Source of the DNA: Epiperipatus broadwayi
Lineage: Eukaryota; Onychophora; Udeonychophora; Euonychophora; Peripatidae
DNA: 64,000 nucleotides
Assembly (NCBI GenBank): GCA_028023455.1
Contig: JAQFVV010000279.1
Location: 310,001 to 374,000, forward strand
Direction of reading: 5' to 3'
The position numbers were made by a program, and so were the translations under genes. This document shows positions 36,200 through 49,899 of this stretch, piece after piece (the stretch's first letter is position 1; every line of letters begins with the position of its first letter). The notes under the pieces are model-generated. The model searched no databases and was not told the DNA's origin. It saw only the letters and a program-made list of their open reading frames with translations.

Positions 36200-39100
36200 A
36201 TAGAGAGCTTGAATGTCTGAGATTAAGTCCCTTTCAGTTATATTAAGTTAAATATAGACAATATATATGTATTTGAATATTGAATAAAAACCAATAATTT
36301 GTTCTAGTATATAAAAGTTTATATAAACAAAATCTATCTTAAAGAATAACTGGACCTCACAATAGAAGATAGCAATCTGTGTCTCCAAACTGAATTTATA
36401 TGCATTCATTTGCATGTGTTACAGTCTTATTCATTATGGAGACTAAATAAGGATTTTATAAAAGAAATTAAAACATATTATTTCCATCACATGGAGACAG
36501 GCTGGTTCTTTGAAACAATATATGAATGAAGGTGGCATAATTGACTAAGTAGCTTATGTCTTTAGTGATGGCATGGAAAATCAGCAGGCTGAATTCATTT
36601 ATATTGGCAGGAACATTAGTATGAGTGCATTGCTCAGCAGACTTCAGATGGGTAGCCATTTGCAAACCACATTGGGATTCCAAAGTTACGTTCCCCTGAG
36701 ATGGTGAAGGGAAAATGGACCCAAGCCTCTACTCACAGTTTCACATTTTACGTGGATTCTAATAGCCAAATAATTGTTAAGCTTTTTAACATAACTTTTG
36801 AGGTAGACCTTGTTGACAAACTTGATCTTTCATCAAAAGACCCCATTTTTGCATTTATGTAGGTATTTATACTATTTTCCAACAAAAGACATCAAGTTTT
36901 GGTTTAACTAAAAAAATATTTGGGCTGATAATAATTTTGATTAGCTTGATTACATTGTAATGCTTTAATTTTTTTATTAGTATTTTTTTTCCAAATTTGA
37001 ATACTTTTTTCCTATTTGCATTCCTTGCAGTAATTAAGTATCAATTACCAAAAGGCCAAACATTGTAAACATCATTTTTTAAATAGATAATACAAAGAGA
37101 ATTATTCTACTTTTTATTAATTAATTTTAATAAGAAAACTAACAGTAGCTTGTAATTAACCTGCTTTTATAAATTTTATTAAAATCTAATGTTAGGTAGC
37201 TTAAATTTTTAATTATTTTTTTCTTTAAGAGAATGTTCTAGATTCTGTTATGCACTTGAACATTACTAATTATTTATCTAATTCCAGCTCATCGTTTCTG
37301 ATCCTCTTAATACACTCATAAATGTGCCGTTAGCAAATTTAATAAAATAATTTGTTATATTCTCTAACAATTTAAAAGTATTTATAAACAAATTGTCATG
37401 AATGTTGGCACATACTAATTTTATCTAAAAATTATTAAAACAAAAATATTTCATTAAAAGAGAATAGTATTTAAAAGTTTAAGAGTTTTTATTGCAGTTT
37501 GTTTACAAAAACGTAAGATTGAAGTAAAAGAGTTTTTGAAACAAAAGTTACAATTAATTAATTAAAAGAGGGAAGAGGAGTTTGCTGTAGAAAAGTCAAA
37601 TTAAAAGTTTTATAAAAAGAAGTAAAGAGTTTATTATTATTAGTTGAAACATAACTTAAAGTTTAAAAATATAAATCTCTTTATTTAAGAAAAAAAAAGG
37701 GTTAATCTTAAAACTAGTGTTGAGTTTAAATTAAAATATACATGTGCGTAAATGACAAATGCTTGTTAATAAATATATATGTGTGATTATAAACATTGCA
37801 TAAATACATGCATGGTAAAATGAAATAAAGGAAAATTATATTTAAAAACACAGCAATGGCTACTAATCACAATGTAAAAACAAAATGTTTGGACGGCTGC
37901 TAATTGATATCTCCAACAACAGGATTAAAAAACATGTCTTAAAGGAATGCAATTAAAACAAGAAAAGAACTTTGACAACAGATATAGCTGGAGGATATCG
38001 AAATAGATAACATGTTTTAGGTATAAATAGCCAATTTTTTAGCAGACAGTTAGTTGCATTTGAGAAACAGTTCAGATTTTAGTTTTGATAAGTCAATCTA
38101 TGAGTTCAATTCATCAATCAGTCATGCAGTGTTAATAGCTTCATCAGAACATACAATGAACTTCAAACCTTGTCCAAATACCACCATGAAGCCTGAGATG
38201 AAGTAACAGCCACCAAATAAGTGAGAGCCGCCTGAGTATCTACTGTTATAATAATAATAGTGCCATGAAATAAATAACCATCCTCAACCTTAATAGAAAA
38301 AGTAACCAGAATCATCAATCAACAAGAATCCTCCACAGAAGTGTAACATCAGCTGGCTGGTAATAAAACAATTCAGAAACACACTGGAAACACAGGAAGC
38401 AATCAACCAAAATCTCCACACTCCAAAAACCTAGGTATTTAATAACTTTCTTATTTCCATTTATAAATTCAAAGTAGTCATTGCCAACCATAAAGCCTCC
38501 AGAGTCAGTACTAAAGGAATTCTATCGATGCATAAAGAATTATTGATGTGTGTGTTGGTTTTATATTTAATATTTATAATACTATTTAATACTTTGTCAT
38601 TTAACATTGTTAGATTATATTTTCATGTGTATTTAAAATGTGTGTGTGTGTGGTCATATATAAGACCTTAAATGTTTATGCTAATTTAAAAATATCTAAA
38701 GTAGTTTAAAACTTTAATAATTAGTGTTAATTAAAATAAACTGTCTTTTAAACTTAAAGCTTTATTTTGTCGATCAATTCTTTTTGCCACTAGTTAAGGA
38801 ATAACTTGTTATTGAATTAAAAAAATAGACTGAACTAGTTAAGGGATTTTTCAAGCACCGGATTATAGGCCTACTGTAAAACATGTTAGCTTTAGACTAG
38901 CTGGTGCCCAGAGTTTACTCTGAAACAAATAAAGTGTTTGGATAATAGGGGTTTGAATCTAGCAGTCGAGGTGGGCCACGATTTGAAAATGTGATCGTGT
39001 TATGCATTGCATAGCTCGGTCTGATAGTAGGTAGTATTGGCAGCTTTGCTATCAGTAGTATTCTCCACTTTGCTCGAATATGCCAGTTTGTTCACATAAT

Positions 39101-39860
39101 ATTTATAATTAAATAAGATTATAAATTTATTAAAAATATGGTTGAAAACCAGCTAAACAAAGCTTACAGGGAAAGTGCGATCGACAATGGATTGAACTCC
39201 GTACAATATATATACATAAGCATATATACAGCTTCAATATATATATAATATAAAATATGACACTTTAAAAGGTTTAAAAATATATTACAGCAATTTTTTT
39301 TTTTTTGCACTTCACATAAACAATGCAAATGGTTATCAACTGTTTAACCATTTCAATTACTAACATTTCACTACAGCATGATGTATATTTTATGTTTAAA
39401 CCAGTTTCCGGATCTACAACTTCTCCTTATATCAATCACTTCAGTAATTTTTTTATTTCATTTATCAGTCTTACATAAGACAATTTCTAATCTTACATAG
39501 ACTTTTGAAATATAATTAAGGCATTATTTGCCAATTATGGGGGAAATGATAGCTATGATATTTTTATCCAGACATTGGAAATTGTATTAGTTTTTACAAT
39601 TTGTTTAAAAAAATAATTTTAGAATATTAGTTTTAATTACTACATAATTAGTTTAATAATTGTAAAATTATTAAAATAAAAAAAAGTGTCTGATAAAAAT
39701 ATATTTTACATGTGTATTGAATGAAATCTGATGTCTTTAATATACTTTTGCATGTTCATTAAATAATATTTGTCGTCTATAACATACTTTCACATTACCA
39801 ATATAAAACACTTGACTTTAAAGTTTACCATATTTACAAATATATGTACTTATATATATA
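36200..39860. other. Spacer, no gene recognised
   Basis: The 71-codon frame at 36468-36683 has no known domain. The stretch at 38080-38540 is somewhat richer in C. GGGGTTTGAATCTAGC at 38948 is B-box-like. I cannot support a gene or a defined repeat. Confidence 0.4.
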
Positions 39861-39861
39861 T

Positions 39862-39862
<1 letters not shown>

Positions 39863-39958
<96 letters not shown>
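39863..39958 (+). repeat. (GATA)n microsatellite
   Basis: About 24 GATA units. It faces the (ATCT)n tract at 40043 across about 84 bp, so the two are reverse complements of one another. Confidence 0.95.
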
Positions 39959-40041
39959 CCTGCAGATAAATAGAGATAGTCTGATATATATATATAGGTA
40001 AATAGACAAAGAGTTAGAATCTATTTACTTACATGACTTCA

Positions 40042-40392
<351 letters not shown>

Positions 40393-40847
40393 TTGTCTAT
40401 ATACCTCTTTATTTTTTCATCAACTCACATTAATAAAATACCATTACATGTAAAATTACTTGCATCAGATTTATTATGTTCCATACTTTATAGTTTTATA
40501 GTGCAACCTTAGCACAAGTATTTGGCTTATATATGGCTTGGAATCAAAACTGGATTGGGTAATTGTAAAAAAAAAAATCAGACTTTAGTAAGAATTATGT
40601 TCTCTTTCTAAACAGAAAGCTAATATTTATGTGACCTAATTATGAAATGTGAATCAGTAATTGGGTAAGAAGTTAGTTTTAGGTAAATCTTTTCAAATTC
40701 TCACTACCTTTACTGTTCTTCCAATGATAAATTATTAAAGAGATTTTGCATTGCAGTGGGGTATTTACAATATGATGTATGTTGTTTCTCATATACTTTC
40801 ACATTACCACCACAATACCACTTTAATGCCATATTTAAAAATGTGTG

Positions 40848-40849
<2 letters not shown>

Positions 40850-40928
<79 letters not shown>
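40850..40928. repeat. (AT)n microsatellite
   Basis: A pure AT dinucleotide run of about 80 bp. Confidence 0.95.
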
Positions 40929-40931
<3 letters not shown>

Positions 40932-41571
40932 ACCAGTTGGTTACATAGCTGCACTAGAAAACATAAATAAAATAATTAGATACTTGGCAACATGTTTCTC
41001 AGGTTTGAGAATTAAAAAAAAAAATTAATTAATGAGGAAAATAAAAAGTAATTTTCCAATATATATTTTATTATGGGTCTTTATTTAACACAATAATTGT
41101 AAAATTTCCATATGATAGTAGAAAAATTCTCAAGCATTAAATATATTTAAGCGTATTTAAAAAAAAAAAATACAAAATTACAAAAAGGGAAGAGCAAAAG
41201 TAGGATTTTAATAATTTTGTACATTTATATTTATCAGAGTTGTTTTTCTTACTTTATCTCTATTTAATGAAATGAAATAATCAAATCAATGCAATTAACA
41301 CATTATCTTCTTGTTTTGTTTTTTTTTAATTTGTTTTTTAACTATAAAGGAATGTCAGGAATTTTATGTTGTTAAATTCTTGTTCTTAACTTGTTTTTAA
41401 TCTATGATTAAGGAGATGATTATCTGAATAATTGTAATCATGAAATTTTATTTAATTGGTTGTCATGAAAATGATAATATAGGAGACATTGTAATTGGAT
41501 TGTGGGCAAGATTGTTCTAAAAAAGTATATATGGGTGTGTGAATTAGTAACTATACCCAAGTGTCCGGAGA

Positions 41572-41700
41572 GAAGTATTTCTAACTTAACAGTTGAAGAG
41601 AACAGTCAATTTTTAATTCTGCTGCTGAAAACTTTAGTAGAAGAAAGTATTCTTAACATAGTAGTTGGAGAGAAAGCAGTGAAGTTTCAGTGCTACTTCT
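41572..41700 (+). repeat. Diverged tandem duplication, period about 72 bp
   Basis: AGAAGTATTTCTAACTTAAC..GTTGAAGAGA and GAAAGTATTCTTAACATAG..GTTGGAGAGA are two copies in tandem. A 66-codon frame spans them (VEENSQFLILLLKTLVEESI), of unknown meaning. Confidence 0.45.
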
Positions 41701-42459
41701 AAAAAAAGAAGAAACAGAAGCCTTTACCAACCTGTCACATAACACAGCAAGAATTTTAACCAAGATATTGTATATAATAATAGAAAATTTTAATCTAGCT
41801 TTTATGATACTATGAGTTTGGCAATAAAAACAGTTTATACAATGAAAACCATGTGCTAGGTTCAGCTAAAGCCTAGGCATCACCTTCCTCCATGCAACTA
41901 ACCTTCACTGAAATAAAAAATGTTGAGGAAAATGCACCCCCCCCTTGTAAAATAGTCTGTTGCTTTCAGCCAAGAACATGAATCTCTGTCTACATCTGTC
42001 TCACTTGGGACTTTAAGAAGAGAACCAAATGGATAAAATTGCTATTTACATGTATCTTGAATTACTACAGACCCAGGAAAAGACAATTTTTACCAAGCCC
42101 AGGTTTAGAAGCCTTCAAAAAGAACTTTATTAGAAGAAACTGAAATTCAACTGAAAAGACTTTTATAGACAAGAGAGCCATGACTATAGGTTTTTTTTTT
42201 GTTTTGTGTGTGCATACTATATTTTTGTGAAATATGTTTTTTTTTGTTTCATAAATATAATAAGGTTTCTATTCTCTCAATTCACCATTTGGGGAAAATC
42301 AAAGATTTCTATCTTTGATTTTTGAAAATGTTTAACAAACTTTTATTTATTTTCAAACAAATAACTTAATAAATTGAAAGTTAATCCATAAATAAAGAAT
42401 AAAATCATGTTATTTTTTTTGTTAAGTAAATATTAAATAATTGTTTTTTTTTTAATATT

Positions 42460-43095
42460 CTTTCTAGTTATAATTACTTTATTTTATCCAATTCTGGTTT
42501 AATTAAGTGTTGTGTGTGTAATCTTATATCATGATAGCTTATATTCTAGGATTTTTTTTAATGATACCAATAAAGCTATTTATTTATAAGTAATGAAAGC
42601 CCAGGATTTGCTTATGGTTATTTATGATAAGTTGATTTATTTATTTATTTCCCTCTCAAAGTAATAAATTATAGAGTTTTTACTTCCTGAGTTAGATTTG
42701 TTCATAACATCTATATGAGATATGGAGTTTATATTTAGTGTATGGTCATCCGGATTATGATAATGATGATTTGTGGGTTATGTGAAGAGGATATTCTTCA
42801 AAGTTCATAACATCTATATGAGATATGAGGTTTATATTTAGTGTATGGGCATCCTGATTATGATGATGATGATTTGTGGGTTATGTGAAAGGGATATTCT
42901 TCAAATTCCACACACTATTTTTGAGTTAGTTTGGTCTTTATTATTTTTTTACTTGAAAATAAAAATACATTTCCTCAGATTCCTCATGGTTTAAACTCCA
43001 ATTTTCTATAAAGTTACCAATAGCAAATAAGTTTAGAGCAGTTGATATTCATGTACTGATGACCATTACCCCAGGTATGACCCAGTATTTTTCTG
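42460..43095. repeat. Unclassified interspersed repeat, copy 1
   Basis: From TTCTAGTTATAATTACTTTA to GACCATTACCCCAGGTATGA it aligns with 44982-45888. It contains a direct tandem duplication of 103 bp (starts at 42701 and 42804, TTCATAACATCTATATGAGA). Each unit keeps TATATTTAGTGTATGG, the empty version of the site where copy 2 carries a hAT MITE. The family was not identified. Confidence 0.65.
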
Positions 43096-44197
43096 TAGCA
43101 TGCCAACTGGCAACCCAACTGTGGGCCTGATGATGATCATGTTCTGATAGTCAGTGACAACATAACTTGAATCTTGGAGAAATATACCTGAAAAAATAAA
43201 ATTTTGTATTTTGGTGCAGAATTAACTTAAACATGTTACTGTGAAAATTGACAAGAGTGTAGTGTTTGATTCTTGTAATTCAATTATAAATTACAAGATA
43301 AAAATACTAATGTTCATTTAAGAAGTTCATATTTAAAGTTGAACAGATAATCAAGGCATAATTTTGGAGACTGGATTGAGTGTTTGACCATTAAAATATG
43401 TTTAGATGTACTTTCAGTTTTGGTGATGGATGGAGTGTTTTGTTGTTGGCCTGAGAATGCAGTATTTTTCATACAACTCCATGAACTGTTGTTTCTCAGG
43501 CATTGTTCCAATCCACTTTTAGATTTTCATTTTTTTTGCTTATTTATCATGGTCTAGATAACATAGTTCTGCCATTTTCCCCAGCCTCTAAGCCTCCAAT
43601 AAAGGAAGCAAGGCATAGTTCTGTATTTTCCAGCCCCTAAGACTCAAAGGAGCAGGATTTTGCAAAGATTTTGAACTTTTATTACATAAGGGTTGAGGTA
43701 AGCCTATAAGGTTTAAATTAAGATATACCTTTGGGATTTCATGCTGCATTGCATCCTTATAATACATTGACTGAATTCTGTACTCATCCCAAAAAATTAC
43801 TTTGCATTATTTTGCTGTCAGATTCTTATCAGATTTATAAAAAAATATTTTGATAAATGGTTCTTGATATGAACTTGTGTTTGCATACACATTTGCACTT
43901 ATAACAAAAAAAAAATACAATAGAAACAGAAATTGGTTATACATACATGAACAGGATAGAATTTGAGAATAAAGCAGAAGTGAATTAATGAAATAAAGCC
44001 AGGTATTGAGACAATAAGATTGATGGAAAAGTGGATTGGGGTAATAATAATATTGTAGTAGTGTTAGGAAAGGTAAAATATGGTTGCATGGAAGAGGAGG
44101 TGATGTGAAGCTTATTTTATGATATTTTTTTTTAAAAAAGTTCAGATTTGTAGTTCTTGTTTTTTTAAAGAATAAAAAAAATCTGTAATGGAAAAAT

Positions 44198-44685
44198 ATG
44201 TTCACAAGAGAAAAAATGAAAAACATGGAAGAACATAATCCAAAAGAAGATGATCAGCAACCAATGGAAGGAATTCAGAGAATAAATGAGGCTTACATGT
44301 TATCCCAATTATTAGAAATGTTTAAAGAAGCAAATAAAAAAGAGACCAACAAAGAGAAGATGATAATAAATGAAGAGAAGAAGAACATATAAAAAGAGCC
44401 CAACAAGAATAAGATGATAATAAACAAAGAGAAGAGAATAAAAAGAGTGACCAACAAAGAGAAGATGGTAGTATAAATAATCAACAAAGAGAAGTAGAAA
44501 ATAGAAAAATAATAGAAGAAATGTTGAAAGAAATAAAAGTAGATATGCTACAGAAAATTAATGAAAACAGTAAAAATATAACTAATGAAATAGCAGACCA
44601 AATTAAATATATTAAAAAAGTTCTGAATGAAATAAGACAAAACAAACAAGAACAGGATATGAAAATAAAAGTGATACAGAAGTAA
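44198..44685 (+). pseudogene. Gag-like coiled-coil remnant
   Basis: A 64-codon frame starting MFTREKMKNMEEHNPKEDDQ is followed, after a frameshift and a stop near 44412, by an open stretch DDNKQREENKKSDQQREDG through ENRKIIEEMLKEIKVDML to a TAA near 44685. The translation is rich in Lys, Glu, Gln and Asn with repeated QQRE units, as in the N-terminal coiled coils of LTR-retrotransposon Gag proteins. The broken Gag at 26.4 kb has a similar start. No capsid part is visible. A host coiled-coil protein is an alternative. Confidence 0.4.
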
Positions 44686-44784
44686 TAATCTGTGAAGTGT
44701 GTGCTATATTCCATAGTGACACAAAGCACAGTGTGCAACACCATCTAGGCCTGCTAATGGCTAATATAAACAAAACTTTTTTCA

Positions 44785-44875
44785 TATGTCATAGCATCAG
44801 CCAGGATGCGAACCCACAACCATCTGCAACCAACTACTTGCTTGCAAGTCGGGTGCGATGACCTCTCGGCTAACT
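44785..44875 (-). repeat. tRNA-derived SINE
   Basis: Inverse orientation: acceptor-like AGCCGAGAGGTCATCGCACC, B box GGTTCGCATCC and end GATGCTATGACATATGAAAA, as in the SINEs at 14384 and 31103. AACTTTT on both sides may be the target duplication. Confidence 0.7.
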
Positions 44876-44981
44876 TTTAAAGGCTGTAAGTTGGGCCATG
44901 TAAGTGGCATATTTCTGTGCTTTTTCAGAGAAACTATGCTATAAAGCATCCACATTGGGTGTAAGTCACAACTATCAAATA

Positions 44982-45888
44982 TTGTTTCTAGTCTTAATTA
45001 CTTTATTCTATCCAATTCTCTTTTCATGAAGTGTTGTGAGTGAGATCTTTTATCATGACAGCTTATATTTTAGGATTTAGTTTTTTTTTTATGATACCAG
45101 TATGATTTGCTTAAGGTTATTTATGATAAGTTGATTTAATTATTTGTTTCCCTCTCACAGTAATAAATTATAGAATTTTTGCTTCCTGAGCTAGGTTTAT
45201 GCATAACAGCTATCTGGGATAGGGGTTTTATATTTAGTGCAGGGGTCCGCAACCTTTTTGCACTTAAGAGCACATTCTATAATACCAGCTAGGTGGCGGG
45301 CACCATTTATTTTTTCAACCAGATGGCGGGCACAATTTATTTTTTCAATGTAAATGTATAGCTGTATATTGTTAATAATACACATAATGTACTAAAAATA
45401 TTTATTTCAAAAATAAAACTTTAACATATAATTAACGTTTATATTTTTACACTGTAAAAGTATAGTATGCCCTACAATTTGATTACAATAATTTATAAGA
45501 AATTTTAAAAACTAAATTTATTTGTATTAGATAAATAATTTTTTATCATGTTCAGATAGTGGTGGGCACACATAAAATGGTCTGTGGCTGCCATGGTGCC
45601 TGCGAGCATAGGGTTGGGGACCCCTGATTTAGTGTATGGGCATCCAGCTGATGATAATGATTCCTGGATTGGTATAAATAGGATATTCTTCAAAATCCAT
45701 GTGCTATCTTTTAGTTAGGTTGCCTTTATAAATTTTATTTTTTTTAACTTGAGGATAAAAATGCAATTCCTTAGATTCCTCATTAAACTTTCATTTTCTA
45801 TAGAGTTACCAATGACTAACCATTTTAGAGCAGTTGATGTTCACATACTTGTGACCATTACCCCAGATATGACCTAGTATAAATATAT
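44982..45888. repeat. Unclassified interspersed repeat, copy 2 (with hAT insertion)
   Basis: Same family as 42460-43095 (TATCCAATTCTC, TTATGATAAGTTGATTTA, GACCATTACCCCAGATATGA). It is split by the MITE at 45240-45626. Confidence 0.65.
45240..45626. mobile_element. hAT-type MITE with 8-bp target duplication
   Basis: The terminal inverted repeats CAGGGGTCCGCAACC and CAGGGGTCCCCAACC (inverse of the right end) match at 14 of 15 positions and are of the hAT type. ATTTAGTG flanks both sides (45232-45239 and 45627-45634) as a perfect 8-bp target-site duplication. It is 387 bp with no transposase. An internal near-repeat ATGGCGGGCAC.ATTTATT occurs twice at about 45292 and 45323. Its insertion is fairly recent, since the duplication is perfect. 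Confidence 0.92.
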
Positions 45889-46326
45889 TAATGAAAACCA
45901 GTCAACACATAAACAATCCCAATATCAATACAATCAACAATTCCAAATTGCTGTTGACAATCTCCTTTTAACAATATATATATATATTAACATCCAGCCA
46001 ATTTATGTGTCTAAGTATAAAAAAAATAGTAAGCTAATTTTTATTGCAAATTAATTGTATCAGGGCTTTATAGTTAAATTCTCAGTCATTTTATAAGTCA
46101 TTCTAAGAACTTTATAAGTCTTAATTATTTTTAAAATCATTTTAATATTTTTATTGTATTGGTCTGGACCCATCTTAATTATAAGTGACTTCCAATTATT
46201 AAATTAGGAATATATTTTCCTGTATAATAATGAATTAATATAATAATGAATTAACAATGAAAACTATTAAAAGCTAAAGTTATTTTTATATAGCTTCTAG
46301 CATATTAACATTTAGATATTGAGAAT

Positions 46327-47471
46327 ATGGATCAGTTTGTTAATAGGTTAAGCAGTATTGATGTTCTTATGTCTGTGTTGGTTAAGCAAGGATCTTTGTC
46401 AAAAAATAAAATTAAAGTAATTAAAGATTTGCTTTTATTATTAAAGGATTCTATGTATTTTACCTAAAATAGTATTTCTCCTTTAGTTTATTCAGTTTAT
46501 ATTAATTACTTGGAAGAGGAAATTATTATTAAAAAGAATTGTTTATATTTAAAGTTATTTGTTAGATATGTGGATGATTGTTTGTTTACAGTTGAGAATG
46601 ATAAATTGAAGGAATTTGTGAGTTTGTTTTGATCCTTCTATAAGATATGTGGTAGAAGGAAGTGGTGTTTTATTTTGTTAAGTTAAATTTTTTAGATCTT
46701 TTGGTGATTAGAAATGTAAATACTAATTGTTTACTATGTAACCACTTTGTTAAAAGTAAAGAATTAAGGTTTATAATTAAACCTGATAGCTATCAGTCTG
46801 TATCTCATAAAGTAGCTGCTTTAAGAAAGTATTGTTATAGGAATAAGAAATTAAATAATTTTAGTGGGATAGCTCTGTTTCAGAAAAAAATAATTTTATA
46901 AAGATTATTTGAGTGTTGGCTATTCTGATAAATTTGTAAGAAGTATTTTATTAAATAGTAATATTTATAAGGGTGTAAAGGATAAAGAAAAATATGATTT
47001 TATTTCTGCCATTTAAATTGTCTTATTATAAAATTGTATGTAAAAATAGTAATTTAATTGGAAATAAGAAAATTGCTTGGAAAAGAGGTATTACTTTGAA
47101 TAATTCATTAAATAATACAAAGGAAAATTTTGATAGGAAGACTATTCCTGGTGTAGTGTATATTAACCCTTGTTTTTGTAAAAAAGTTTATATAAATCAG
47201 AGTAGTTTGAGTTTAAATGAAAGAATAAAGGAACATAAAAGTAGGGTTAGAAATAAATATCTTAGTTCTGCTTTGTAAGTCCATGAAAAAGATACATGCC
47301 ATACAATTAATTTTGATGAAGCTAAGGTCTTCTTTGAAAGAAATGAAATAAAAAAAAATTAAAGAATCTTTATTATTGAAAATTTATTAATCTGAAGCAA
47401 TTAACTTATTTAAAAGTTCTTATAATATTAAGGATGAAATGGGAATTAAATGGATTTGTAGGAAATGTTTA
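46327..47471 (+). pseudogene. Penelope-like element, second family
   Basis: Broken frames give MDQFVNRLSSIDVLMS near 46330, PLVYSVYINYLEEEI near 46485, the RT motif C RYVDDCLF near 46565, a thumb-like part (VSHKVAALRKYCYRNKKLNN) near 46800 and a GIY-YIG remnant (VYINPCFCKKVYINQ, LNERIKEHKSR) near 47155-47250. The GIY-YIG Tyr-Ile-Gly triplet is degraded to YIN. At least three frameshifts or stops separate the parts. The order RT then GIY-YIG is diagnostic of PLEs. The sequence is only distantly similar to the family at 22.8 kb. Confidence 0.78.
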
Positions 47472-47656
47472 ATATAAATATGGTGTTGTTTTGCAGTTCT
47501 TTACACTTGAGAATTCTTCTTGTAGCAGTGAAACCATTAGTTGTGTTTTTGATTTTATTTTCTTGATTAGTTTGGTTGAGTTTTGGATTTGGGGTAATTT
47601 TAATTATATATAAATAAATTATCATCTACTGTTATTATAATTTAAAATTTATATAT

Positions 47657-49851
47657 TGTGCTGGACGAAAGGTTTTAATTTCATCTATCAATCTATTCTG
47701 ATACAGAGGGCGCCACCAGACCACTACGTGTCTGGAAAATTTGTTTACTGTGATCAGAATAGATGATGATGATGGTTTGCACCGACTAGACTAAGGGAAA
47801 AACAAGAGATCTTAAATTGTTTAGACAATTGAGACTAAAGACAAAGACAAACGTCAGCCAAATTAAGTTTAAACATATTTCATAAATTTTATTATGAGAA
47901 AATAATTTATTAAATATAAGTTTATGACACAATAGATGGAGGTTAACTCAGGCATGTACCAGACATGCTAAAGGCAAAGCTATGACAGACTGACTGATCT
48001 TCTAATAAACAAATTTAAATGGGAGGAAGCAAATTTCATTCAGCAGAGAATTCACCTAAACATTGGTTTTCACTTTCAGATATTTAAACCATATGCCTCT
48101 GAAATAAATCAAAGAATCCAGCGCCGATGAGCTGTTTGAGATCTAAAAAAAATTGGTCAGACCTCGAATGTCCTTATATCGGTATGAGCTGCATCTATTA
48201 CTATGTTTAAAATAATGGTGATTGATCCACCTCAAGAACAACCAACAAACATGACTGAAATGAAGAAACAATTAAAACTGGTGAATCCCAGCCAAACGAT
48301 TGGCGAAAATTACTTTAAAATTAATAATTAAAGATCCCACTAAGGGACAAGTAAATAATTAGAAAAACAGTTACGTCTGCCCAGCATTTAAAGAAAATAA
48401 ACTTACAAACAAATTCTGAGTACACGCTCTGACAAATTTAAAGCACACATAATAAATACAAAAAGAAATCTATCGGAGAGTGCACATGAGTACGAAATAT
48501 CAAAAGTTTAAATACTCTAGCAGAACGAAAGTATTGCTCACCTGTAATTTAAGAAAGGATAAATTTTATCTTCCTGCTGACAACTTATAAAATTACAAAG
48601 AAAAACACAATTCTAATTTCCGCCTTTAGAGATATTAGAAACGAAATCTCCACCTGCAAAAATCAGACAATAAAGTCATCAGCCAAAAGAGTTTTGGAGG
48701 TTTAGCAAGAGGGCAAACATAGAGTATAAAATTAATTATTGAATACTAAATAATTACAGGGAAGCATAAAATATATATATATACAAGACTGCTAAAGCAT
48801 TTACAAAAGCGAGGCATAAAATATAAAACTCCTTCATCACTCTCCAATAAACAAAACTGAAAGCAAATTGGAAGCTTAAAACTAAGATTCCAAGACACAC
48901 TATAAAATATTGGAAAACACAGCAAATATTAGATATGAGGCTATATTGATTTAAGAAGACATATTTATGATTAGATTGAGCGGAGATTTAATGAGAATTA
49001 ATTTACCCTGGGAAGAATAAAAACGAAAATAGTTACCTTTCGGTAAAACAAAGTTTACGTAGAGTGTGCACTTTTACTTAAGTTCATTTTCAGGTTCTTT
49101 AGGCAGCAAGGTAGATGTAGAGAGGTTCCGGCTTCTTTTAGGTGTTCAAGGTATTAGTGGAAAAAACTTGGGAGTCAGGGATCTGTCTTTTGTGGAGTTA
49201 GCAAGCCATTCGGGTGGTGGTAACAAGTATAGAATTTTTCATTTTGTTGCAGGCAAAAGTATATAATCACAGCTGATGTCCTTTAAGAAATTAAATGTCT
49301 GCACTGATATAAATTCTCACTTGATAAACCACTTGTCTATCAATGAACAAAGAATTAACTGACACTCCAAATTTTCAGGGCTATTTATACGTTGCTCCAT
49401 TTCCCGCAAAACACTTTCCTTGTTGTTCAATTTCTACACCTTAGGCAGGGCAAATATTAATCTCCCGCTCAATCTGTCTAAGAATTCCACCCAGGGTTTA
49501 TTGAAATGAAAACAACAACATAAAAATCAAATCTCTGCTATAAAAATTGGTTACAATAATTAAAATAAAAGCCACAGGAATGCAATTAGCTAGCCAGCTT
49601 GTTTTTAAATCAAATGGATTTAAAAACAGGCAGTATATGAAAACTATTTTAAAATAAATCGATAAACATTTTTTAAAAAATCCGTTTTACATATAAACGC
49701 GTGTGTACTTCGATACACACATTCTTTTTAAATAATACTGCAAATTTAAACTCTATGTTTAATGAAAATTAAAAGCTTAATAAATTTCCTTTTTTTTTGT
49801 AATGACACCATTGAATCGGATTTCAATCAGGTTCAATATATATACATATCG
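47657..49851 (-). mobile_element. LTR-like insertion of about 2.2 kb
   Basis: The segment is less AT-rich than its surroundings and is bounded by a direct repeat of about 36 bp (TTATCATCTACTGTTATTAT and on at 47619-47656; again at 49852-49888). Its left end resembles the U5 end of the gag-element LTR: GGTTTTAATTTCA..GAGGGCGCCACCAG here, AATTTTAATTACA..GAAGGCGCCACTAG at 21418-21462. It starts with TG. This suggests a solo LTR of a related retrotransposon on the minus strand, although a 36-bp duplication is much longer than usual for LTR elements. No ORF over 70 codons occurs. Confidence 0.4.
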
Positions 49852-49899
49852 TTATTATCTACTGTTATTATAATTTAAAATGTATATATATATATCAAT

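Noticed and set aside
38948-38963. B-box-like GGGGTTTGAATCTAGC as a SINE
   Set aside because: No convincing A box, tail or second copy could be found by eye.
43807-44226. 139-codon minus-strand frame
   Set aside because: The translation is dominated by Phe, Leu and Tyr and lies opposite A-rich sequence next to the Gag-like relic.
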